DNA from: Desulfococcaceae bacterium HSG9
GTDB taxonomy: Bacteria > Desulfobacterota > Desulfobacteria > Desulfobacterales > JAUCGF01
Assembly (NCBI GenBank): GCA_030378005.1
Contig: JAUCGF010000133.1
Span: 1 to 34,137 of the forward strand
Length of the DNA stretch: 34,137 bases
Direction of reading: 5' to 3'
Shown here: one piece after another, positions 25,504 to 31,840 of the stretch
How positions within the stretch are numbered: the stretch's first letter is position 1
How the letters are laid out: each line of letters opens with the position of its first letter
The notes under the pieces: generated by a model
Seen by the model: only the letters and a program-made list of their open reading frames with translations
What the model was told of the DNA's origin: nothing
Databases searched by the model: none
Translations under genes and position numbers: made by a program

Positions 25504-27246
25504 TTAAAACCCCATAGCTGCAGACGTACTTCTTCTGGGATCCGCACCGCCGAACATAGTGCCGTCCGCTGTAACCATGATACTTTGAATCGCCCCCATT
25601 GATGATTTTTCGGTGACCGTATGTCCCATACCTTCAAGCAGACGAACAGTATCCAGGCTAATCCCCTCTTCGATTCTGAGTTCATCAGGCAGCCATTGGT
25701 GATGAATGCGGGGAGCATTCACTGCGGCCTGAACATTGAGATTATGGTCAATAACATTCATGATAACCTGAAGGGTGGTGGTGATAATCCGGGAGCCTCC
25801 GGGCGATCCGGCCACGAGAAAGTTTTTGCCGCCCTTCATAACAATTGTGGGGGACATGGAGGAAAGCATCCGTTTATGAGGCTCTATTTTGTTGGCTTCA
25901 CCGCCGATCAGCCCATAACCATTGGGAGTTCCCGGTTTTGCGGAAAAGTCGTCCATCTCATTATTGAGCAGAAAACCGGCTCCTTCCACCACAATGCCGG
26001 AACCATAGCTGAAATTGATGGTGTAGGTGTTGGCCACAGCGTTGCCGAATTTATCGACAATGGAGAAATGCGTGGTCTCATTGCTTTCAAAACTTACCGG
26101 ATCCCCCGGCAGGATATTTCGGCTGATAGAAGCGAAATCGGGATCAATTTCGGCGCGTTGAGAAGCTGCATATTTTTTTGAGGTAATGCCTTTAAGCGGA
26201 ACCTTTACGAAATCGGAATCCCCTAAATACTTGGAACGGTCGGCAAAAGCGTGTTTCATCGCCTCGGCCGTCAAATGGATGGTTTTGGCGGAATTGTGCC
26301 CCAGATTGCCAATGGGATATTTTTCAAGGATATTCAAAATTTGGATGATGTGGGCGCCTCCGGATGAAGGCGTCGACATGGAGTAGATGTCATGGCCGCG
26401 GTATGTGCCTTGAACGGGTTTTCTGATCTTAGGTTGGTAAGCTTTCAAATCATCCAAAGTGATCAGTCCGCTGCCTTTTTTCATTTCGGCTACGATCATC
26501 TCCGCGGTTTTGCCTTCATAAAACCCTTTGGTACCGTTTTGGGCAATACGTTTTAACGTTTCGGCCAAATCGGCTTGGATATAGATATCCCCAGGCTCAT
26601 AAAATTTTCCATCCGGTTTCAGGAATTTCTTTTTTCCGGCTTCAAACTTGAAAAGGCGCTTCTGTTTCGATTTCACACCTTTGGAAAAGCGCGGTGTCAC
26701 CACAAATCCCTTTTCAGCCAGTTCGATTGCGGGTGCAAGTGACTCAGCCAGAGAGATGGTGCCATATTTTTCCAAAGCCAGGGCGAATCCGGCAACTGTT
26801 CCCGGAACACCTGAGGAAATGTGTGAAAACCTTGACAATGTTGGATCCGCATTGCCATCGGCCCCAAGGAACATATCTTTTGTCGCGCCGGCAGGGGCTT
26901 TTTCACGGTAATCAATGGCTGTAACATCCTTTTTTTCTTGGGATGAAATCAGCATAAAGCCGCCGCCGCCGATATTCCCAGATCGCGGTTGGGTCACAGC
27001 CAAGGCAAATCCTGCTGTAACTGCGGCATCAATCGCATTGCCTCCTTTTTTCAGAACTTCCAAAGCCACTTCAGTGGCAAGGGTGTGACTTGTCACAACC
27101 ATGCCGTTTTTGGCCTCAACCGGCACACTTCGATCACCGGATAAAATGGCCTGTCCCTGGGCGGAGACGGCACTGAACAAAATGATCAATAACACAAATA
27201 AAGTTTTTGATTTGAAACACGACGGTTGGCTAACTGTTTTTTTCAT
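25504..27246 (-). CDS. ggt: Gamma-glutamyltransferase (glutathione hydrolase) precursor
   Basis: A 580-residue periplasmic enzyme that removes the gamma-glutamyl group from glutathione and other peptides. It has a signal peptide (KSKTLFVLLIILFSAVSAQGQA). The large-subunit motifs NAIDAAVTAGFALAVTQPRSG and GGGGFMLI are present. The autocleavage site is NETTHFSIVD with Thr391 as the new N-terminal nucleophile, at the same number as in E. coli GGT. SSMSPTIV and VAGSPGGSRI further on fit the substrate-binding loops. It should mature into a large and a small subunit. The ribosome binding site AGGAGG is 5 bp before the ATG. It appears to be a single-gene unit. Confidence 0.95.
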   Translation of the reverse strand: MKKTVSQPSCFKSKTLFVLLIILFSAVSAQGQAILSGDRSVPVEAKNGMVVTSHTLATEVALEVLKKGGNAIDAAVTAGFALAVTQPRSGNIGGGGFMLISSQEKKDVTAIDYREKAPAGATKDMFLGADGNADPTLSRFSHISSGVPGTVAGFALALEKYGTISLAESLAPAIELAEKGFVVTPRFSKGVKSKQKRLFKFEAGKKKFLKPDGKFYEPGDIYIQADLAETLKRIAQNGTKGFYEGKTAEMIVAEMKKGSGLITLDDLKAYQPKIRKPVQGTYRGHDIYSMSTPSSGGAHIIQILNILEKYPIGNLGHNSAKTIHLTAEAMKHAFADRSKYLGDSDFVKVPLKGITSKKYAASQRAEIDPDFASISRNILPGDPVSFESNETTHFSIVDKFGNAVANTYTINFSYGSGIVVEGAGFLLNNEMDDFSAKPGTPNGYGLIGGEANKIEPHKRMLSSMSPTIVMKGGKNFLVAGSPGGSRIITTTLQVIMNVIDHNLNVQAAVNAPRIHHQWLPDELRIEEGISLDTVRLLEGMGHTVTEKSSMGAIQSIMVTADGTMFGGADPRRSTSAAMGF

Positions 27247-27393
27247 AATTCCTCCTTTTCGTTTTGGGTTTGCTACAAAATGCTGACAACTGAAATTTAA
27301 ATACAGGATGGCGGATATAATGTCAACAGGGATCAGGCCAACACATAATATTATCTTAGAGGGTAAGTGTCAAACCTTTGCCCGCCCTACATT

Positions 27394-28272
27394 TCAGCTA
27401 TTGCACAGGTTCAAATATTTCAACTGCTTTTGGGCTTGATAATAGCCTTCTTCGATTAATCGTTCAGCTTGTAAGATTGAAAAATTCAAAAAAGACGGAA
27501 AACCGAGCATACGCGCAGGTGAGACCGTAGCCACACGCAAAGAAGCGTCTTTCACGCTATTTGTCCCGTTTACCAAAGGGCCGTTTGAAAGTTGCAAGCG
27601 TTGGTTTGAAACAGCCGTTTGATATGCCCCTTGTAAGAGTTGTTCAAAAGCGATTTCAGCAGCTTGCAACGGGGTGCGGGGTAAGGGCAATTTGAAGTTG
27701 CCTGCCGGAGTCAGCAACACGACAATGATTTCCCTGACACGCCGTTCAAGAGCAGGGGCCAGGGGTGTATTTTCGATCATGCCGCCATCCCAGTAAGGCT
27801 CGCCGTCAATGAATTGCCAGGGAAACAAGACAGGAATGGCGCTTGATGCCATGATATGGGAAATATCAATTTGATGCTGTGTAAAATATTTCAGGCGCGA
27901 TGTTGGCAGATGAACCGCATTGATAATGATTTCAATTTTACTTTGGCGTAATTTATTAATATCTATATATTTTACCAGTAGCTTTTTCAGGGGAGATGTA
28001 TCTGTTAATGATTGAGACTCACCATTGTTAAAAAAAGAACGGAGATGACGGGCTAGTGATATTCGATAAATTTTACGCCGATCAAAGCGTTTCCATAATG
28101 TTATGATTTTGTCCGGGGTCATACCCGAACCGATGGCCACAGCATTGATAGCACCTGCCGATGCACCGCAGATCAGATCCGGACGCCACCTTTTTTCATC
28201 TAAATACTTGAGCACACCGGCCTGAAACGCTCCTCTTGAACCACCGCCGCAAAGAATCAGTGCACGTTTCAT
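27394..28272 (-). CDS. Patatin-like phospholipase
   Basis: A 292-residue protein of the patatin/RssA type. The oxyanion loop is GGGSRG (residues 9-14), the nucleophile elbow is GASAG (Ser38) and the dyad aspartate is in DGGMIENTPL near residue 160. Such enzymes are serine acyl hydrolases acting on lipids at the inner face of the membrane. There is no signal peptide. No clear ribosome binding site precedes ATG 28272; a palindromic insertion with 37-bp direct repeats lies directly upstream and now separates it from the FFLEE-type gene, with which it may once have been tightly linked. Confidence 0.9.
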   Translation of the reverse strand: MKRALILCGGGSRGAFQAGVLKYLDEKRWRPDLICGASAGAINAVAIGSGMTPDKIITLWKRFDRRKIYRISLARHLRSFFNNGESQSLTDTSPLKKLLVKYIDINKLRQSKIEIIINAVHLPTSRLKYFTQHQIDISHIMASSAIPVLFPWQFIDGEPYWDGGMIENTPLAPALERRVREIIVVLLTPAGNFKLPLPRTPLQAAEIAFEQLLQGAYQTAVSNQRLQLSNGPLVNGTNSVKDASLRVATVSPARMLGFPSFLNFSILQAERLIEEGYYQAQKQLKYLNLCNS

Positions 28273-28285
28273 AAAGTTTTAAGTG

Positions 28286-28487
28286 TAAAATTTTAAGTTT
28301 TAAGTTAATTGGCATCCTTCATAATAGCCCAAAAGTAGTTTACACTTTTATCCGGAGTGCCGAACTTGTAGTTTGGTAGTAGCGGGCACTGAATGCCAAA
28401 CTACAAGTTTGGCACTCCGGAAAATTGTAAACTGACAAATGAAGGATGCCTAAAATTTTAAGTTTTAAGTTAATTGGCATCCTTCAT
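28286..28487. repeat. Palindromic element flanked by 37-bp direct repeats
   Basis: Bases 28286-28322 and 28451-28487 are identical over 37 bp. Between them is a palindrome whose outer arms are GGCATCCTTCAT (28311) and ATGAAGGATGCC (to 28449) and whose core arms are CCGGAGTGCCGAACTTGTAG and CTACAAGTTTGGCACTCCGG. The right direct repeat contains the last codons and stop of the gene ending at 28470. It looks like an insertion with a long duplication, or a duplication followed by palindrome growth. Confidence 0.85.
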
Positions 28488-29108
28488 TATTTCAGAATGC
28501 CAAGCCTTTTCACGTTTTTCAATAGTTTCTATAAAATAGTCAATATTATGAATAACGCGAAAAGCGGTGTAGCCTTCATAAACAAAATCCATTATTTTGC
28601 CAATTCCCAAAAGATGCGCTACCCTTCGAATCGTTCCTAATGAAAGCCGCACGACCCATCTACGGCTGAGAGCATAAAAAACACGCGTAACTTTCAGACT
28701 CAATTCGATCTGCCCGATCCTTTCGTCGTAATTATCAAGCTGCCGGTAAATTGACTGGTATTGCGCCATATTCATATCGGTTTCAACACCGCTTGCAATC
28801 ATAGCTTCAACCATACGATTGTCCAAATCATCTGACAGGTCGTGTAGTTCAATTACCATGCTGACGGCATCAATCATGCCTCCGGGCGCGCGGCCATCCA
28901 TGGCTTTGTGAAGCGTCTGCATGCTGGTGTTGCGGAATTCATAATCTTCAGGGCCATATAGTTTCTGAAAGAAAAAATAGGCGATGTTCTTATATTCGGG
29001 TTTTTGTCTAAGATCATGGTAAGTTGTGTTAAGTCGGCGGGATTGAAACGTTTGAAGGGCTTTTTTTAATTTTAATACTTTTTCGTCAAAATTTTTGGAG
29101 TCATCCAT
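28470..29108 (-). CDS. Conserved FFLEE-type protein of unknown function
   Basis: A 212-residue mostly helical soluble protein. The segment PEYKNIAYFFFQKLYGPEDYEFRN resembles the FF(L)xxLYGPxD motif of a conserved proteobacterial family sometimes called FFLEE; I am fairly but not fully sure. The C-terminal 60 residues contain a basic amphipathic stretch (SRRWVVRLSLGTIRRVAHLLG). The end of the gene (MKDAN, stop) lies inside a 37-bp direct repeat. It precedes the patatin-like gene on the same strand, which hints at a lipid-linked role, but no function is known. No other recognisable domain. Confidence 0.7.
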   Translation of the reverse strand: MDDSKNFDEKVLKLKKALQTFQSRRLNTTYHDLRQKPEYKNIAYFFFQKLYGPEDYEFRNTSMQTLHKAMDGRAPGGMIDAVSMVIELHDLSDDLDNRMVEAMIASGVETDMNMAQYQSIYRQLDNYDERIGQIELSLKVTRVFYALSRRWVVRLSLGTIRRVAHLLGIGKIMDFVYEGYTAFRVIHNIDYFIETIEKREKAWHSEIMKDAN

Positions 29109-29130
29109 TTCATACGCTCTTTTTTCTTTT

Positions 29131-29199
29131 GTAGCGCGGGAAGCCGTCCCGCGTTGTTAATAGCCGCAACGCGAAAAGCGGAACAGCTTTCCGCTCTAC
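29131..29199. repeat. Double hairpin with GTAG ends
   Basis: It begins with GTAGCGCGGG and ends with CCGCTCTAC. It holds two hairpins, GCGGGA-AGCCG-TCCCGC and AGCGGAA-CAGC-TTTCCGCT, with CGTTG/CAACG pairing in the middle. This head-to-head pair has GTAG heads like REP elements, but a different stem from the TGCGTT class. Confidence 0.8.
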
Positions 29200-29254
29200 A
29201 TCTGTCCCGGAAGACTGAACTTTAAGGCACTTATATTTTTACTGTGCCGTTTTA

Positions 29255-29275
29255 TCGGGTTACGCGCTAACCCGA
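29255..29275. repeat. Short perfect hairpin
   Basis: TCGGGTTA and TAACCCGA form a stem around CGCGC. It lies in the 29109-29584 gap. A 38-codon frame starting at 29335 in the same gap has no ribosome binding site and is not called. Confidence 0.65.
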
Positions 29276-29461
29276 CCAGTTCTGAATTTATATCAAAGTA
29301 AGAATAGCACATCTAATGTCAAGTATATCGTTTTATGAAAAGATTGCCATTGTTGAAATTTAAAAATTCAGATGAATTGGCTCATTTTATTGATGATAAA
29401 TGGGGAAGGGATTTTCCTATAAATACACTCAGTAGATGGAAAATGCCTTAAAATACGGCAT

Positions 29462-29566
29462 GGAGCGCAAAAATTAAGCGAAGCGGTTTTTTGCCGGCCC
29501 TGAAGCCGCGCCAGCCTCCGGGTGGAATCAGATGCTGAAAATCGCTGCGCTAAATTTTTGCGCTCC
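29462..29566. repeat. GGAGCGCAAAAATT palindromic element, full copy
   Basis: The outer arms GGAGCGCAAAAATTAAGCG and its near complement CGCTAAATTTTTGCGCTCC enclose CGCCAGCCTCCGGGTGG. The right half recurs at 30881-30939 next to the Uma2-type gene. In both places CAGTAGATGGAAA lies just outside the GGAGCGC end (29430 here). Confidence 0.8.
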
Positions 29567-29584
29567 TTGGGCGGCCTGTATATT

Positions 29585-30718
29585 TTAATGCGAACATTTT
29601 TCATCTGTTGAAAATGTCACCTCTTTAAATATTTCAATTTTGCGAATATCGGGAATGATTTCGCTTTCCCATATATAGGTCGGACTTCTGCTGATGATTC
29701 CATAAGTGCCGGCCGCATAATTATATTCCGTCTGAATCAGTTTTTGCCGTTCTTTGGTGATTTTGTCCTTGATGCCCTGAACGGCCTCATCAGACATTCC
29801 GATCTCCTTTGCAAGTTCCGGCCAGGGTGTTTTTTCATCCGCGCCTCTTTTGAGCAGGTATGGATGAAAGTATTCCCTGAAATCATCCCTGATAACCATC
29901 TGCACAAGATTTTCCATGATTTCGGGTTCACCGTGCAAGCTACTGAATTTCTTATTTTTATAGTTAAAAATATATCTGATGCTGACAGCCGGCTTTTGAT
30001 CTTCCGGCAGGGTGTCGATAAAATCGATAAGCGCTGTTTCCGCTTTTCCGGCAAAAGGACACTGACTCATGACAAAAAGTTCAAGGGTGTTCTCCTTTTT
30101 GAGCAATACGCGGGCGGCTTCGATCTGATCTTTCACTTTCACAACCCCGTGTATAACCACCCGTTTGCCATTCATCTTTTTTATGGCGTTTGTGTGTTTT
30201 CCTGTGATAGAGTATTGAAAGTCAGCGCCCTTGATGAACAGATTGTTGTTTTGTTCTGTGATCACACCTGAGATTTTTATTTCATCCCGGACAGGATTGT
30301 TTCGGGACGCATCGGTTTTATCCGCCAGGGTTTTCATCGCTTTCAAGGCTGTTTTATCATCCGGGCTGAGTTTGTCCGGGTTGACAGCTTTGACAACCTC
30401 AAGTGATTTTTCAGATATCCAGTATTTCAGCACATCAGGCAGCTTGGGGTTTTTGATTATCACTTTCCAAAGGGTTCCCCGGTCGCTTTTTGCGGCATTC
30501 AGTTCAAAATTTATGCCGCCTCCATATTTGTTCAGTCCGGCTGAAACCGACTCGTTAAGCAAGTTCAGTTCGTTTATATCCAAAACAAGTTCATAGCGCG
30601 GAGGCTGCGGCATAAGGGTATTCACCTGTTTTTCCTCAGCCACGGCGTTTTGGGCCATACAAAAAAAGAAGATTGACATCAAGGTGATTGACATTTTATT
30701 TCTGTGTTGTTGTTTCAT
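29585..30718 (-). CDS. Secreted thioredoxin-fold protein with one-cysteine active site
   Basis: A 377-residue exported protein with a signal peptide (ITLMSIFFFCMAQNAVAEE). The middle part (about residues 150-210) looks like a small OB-type domain (ISGVITEQNNNLFIKGADF ... GKRVVIHGVVKV). From about 212 there is a thioredoxin-like domain: LELFVMSQCPFAGKAETALI with Cys220, SSLHGEPEIMENLVQ, and the cis-proline segment SPTYIW. Relatives with MSQCP(F/Y)G act in thiol chemistry of the periplasm. Here CxxC is CPFA, so disulfide exchange by a two-cysteine mechanism is unlikely. I chose ATG 30718 (AGGCAGG just upstream) over 30733. Substrate unknown. Confidence 0.68.
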   Translation of the reverse strand: MKQQHRNKMSITLMSIFFFCMAQNAVAEEKQVNTLMPQPPRYELVLDINELNLLNESVSAGLNKYGGGINFELNAAKSDRGTLWKVIIKNPKLPDVLKYWISEKSLEVVKAVNPDKLSPDDKTALKAMKTLADKTDASRNNPVRDEIKISGVITEQNNNLFIKGADFQYSITGKHTNAIKKMNGKRVVIHGVVKVKDQIEAARVLLKKENTLELFVMSQCPFAGKAETALIDFIDTLPEDQKPAVSIRYIFNYKNKKFSSLHGEPEIMENLVQMVIRDDFREYFHPYLLKRGADEKTPWPELAKEIGMSDEAVQGIKDKITKERQKLIQTEYNYAAGTYGIISRSPTYIWESEIIPDIRKIEIFKEVTFSTDEKCSH

Positions 30719-30766
30719 TTCCTGCCTTTCCATTTAAATTGAATATCAGTAGATCCAAAAGGAACA

Positions 30767-30845
30767 TGTAGGCTGGGTTGAGGAACGAAACCCAGCTTGT
30801 CAATAGCTTTTAAGTGCCGGGTTTCGTTCCTCAACCCAGCCTACA
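30767..30845. repeat. Inverted pair of GTAG-headed REP-like hairpins (GGCTGGGTT class)
   Basis: TGTAGGCTGGGTTGAGGAAC (30767) continues as a hairpin via AACGAAACCCAGC, and the mirror copy ends at 30845 with CAACCCAGCCTACA. The arms are nearly perfect over 30 bp. Lies upstream of the thioredoxin-fold gene and may include its promoter edge. Confidence 0.85.
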
Positions 30846-30880
30846 TAATTACATACTCGGCTTCATCTTAATAAGAATCC

Positions 30881-30939
30881 GCAAACCTCCAGGTGGAACC
30901 GGATGCAAAAAATCGCTGCGCTTAATTTTTGCGCTCCTG
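30881..30939. repeat. Half copy of the GGAGCGCAAAAATT element
   Basis: The sequence corresponds to 29508-29567 with few differences (CCTCCAGGTGGAACCGGATG, then AATCGCTGCGCTTAATTTTTGCGCTCCTG). It sits 11 bp beyond the stop codon of the Uma2-type gene. Only one half of the palindrome is present, which shows the element can be split. Confidence 0.7.
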
Positions 30940-30949
30940 AACTTTCCAT

Positions 30950-31366
30950 CTACTGATAATAGGATATTTCCCCCTCCTGATTGCATAACCAAACCTCTTT
31001 AGCCCCTTGATTGAGATAAAGTTTGATTTTTTCCTCCATTTCTTCTTTTGAATTAGACGGGCTGACTATTTCCACACATATTTCAGGTGCTATATCGTAA
31101 GGCGTTATAAATCCATATTTTTCAACAAATTCATCAGATAGCCATGCAACATCAGCAACTTTCACACCATCCGGGGTTTTGATTGAGCATTCTGTGATAA
31201 TGGTTCCTGATTGTTTTTTCCGTTTAATCAGTGTTCCGACTTCAAATTGCCAACGCCCATGGTTATTGCTTGCCGGACTCATAAGAATTTTACCCCATTT
31301 ATTCAGTTCAATCTTAAAGGGCAGATTTTGTAGAAATGGATTTTCTATGACTTCTTGCCAGTCCAT
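30950..31366 (-). CDS. Short Uma2-family (DUF820) endonuclease-like protein
   Basis: A 138-residue protein of the Uma2/DUF820 family, which has a PD-(D/E)xK nuclease fold. Visible: LMSPASNNHGRWQFEVGTL, the VKVADVAWLSDEF strand (catalytic Asp), and APEICVEIVSPSNSKEEMEEKIKLYL with E and the following K/E helix. Usual length is about 180-200 residues. This one stops shortly after GAKEVWLCNQEGEISYYQ, so 20-40 residues of the C-terminus are missing; its TAG lies in CAGTAGATGG beside a repeat. GGAGG lies 8-12 bp before the ATG. It may still be folded, but activity is uncertain. Confidence 0.78.
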   Translation of the reverse strand: MDWQEVIENPFLQNLPFKIELNKWGKILMSPASNNHGRWQFEVGTLIKRKKQSGTIITECSIKTPDGVKVADVAWLSDEFVEKYGFITPYDIAPEICVEIVSPSNSKEEMEEKIKLYLNQGAKEVWLCNQEGEISYYQ

Positions 31367-31418
31367 GATTATCTCCCTCCTTCCTGGCGGTCAATTGCAT
31401 AACCTTCCTTAGATATAT

Positions 31419-31448
31419 GGTGCGTTACGCTTCGCTAACGCACCCTAC
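31419..31448 (-). repeat. Single GTAG-headed REP element
   Basis: On the minus strand it reads GTAGGGTGCGTTAGCGAAGC and then GTAACGCACC, a GTAG head plus a hairpin with a 2-base bulge. It has the same sequence as the left unit at 10819-10848. It overlaps the end of the RAYT fragment frame. Confidence 0.88.
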
Positions 31449-31578
31449 TTGCTTCCAGAATACCATTGCGTAAAGCTTTTCGTACATTTTCTTCACATAA
31501 AAAGCGTTGCCGTCGATAGGTCACCACAGTGAAGAAATAGGTGGCGCCTTTTGTTTTTGCTCGACGGTAGTTGGGCAT
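31435..31578 (-). pseudogene. N-terminal fragment of a REP-associated tyrosine transposase (RAYT)
   Basis: The 47-codon frame reads MPNYRRAKTKGATYFFTVVT, then YRRQRFLCEENVRKALRNGI, which is the typical start of RAYT (IS200/Y1 transposase-like) proteins. Full RAYTs have about 150-200 residues with an HUH motif and a catalytic tyrosine, all missing here. The frame runs directly into the GTAG REP and stops within it. These enzymes act on GTAG-headed REP hairpins, so this fragment marks the likely source of the repeats in this window. Confidence 0.82.
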
Positions 31579-31606
31579 AAATCAAATCTCACCATTGATA
31601 GAAACC

Positions 31607-31717
31607 GTAGGGTGCGTTTTACGCACCAAAACGCGGTTCATCATATTAAGCGCCATTCATGCCATCCATTATATTGTTGACATTGCGAACATTGATTGGT
31701 GCATGGAATGCACCCTA
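31607..31717. repeat. Head-to-head pair of short GTAG REP hairpins
   Basis: GTAGGGTGCGTTTTACGCAC (31607) and, on the opposite strand, GTAGGGTGCATTCCATGCAC (ending at 31717) face each other 70 bp apart. The stems vary but the GTAGGGTGC head is kept. Between 31718 and 31840 there is an imperfect hairpin (GAGCCGCT/AGCGGCTT near 31756-31785), possibly a terminator of the gene ending at 31841. Confidence 0.8.
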
Positions 31718-31840
31718 CTTGCTTCACCGAACACGCTCTCCGGCTTTATGAACAGGAGCCGCTCTGCAACAGGGAATAGCGGCTTGGAGAGTATATCATA
31801 CGGTGGCGGCGATATGGGCTGCCGCCGGTTTGTGAACACG

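Noticed and set aside
25621..26181. 186-codon frame antisense to ggt
   Set aside because: The ggt frame has the full catalytic signature; the other is a by-product of codon bias.
29335..29451. 38-codon frame starting MKRLPLLKFKNS
   Set aside because: No ribosome binding site, no similarity that I recognise, and the end falls at a repeat boundary. It may be a relic, but cannot be supported.
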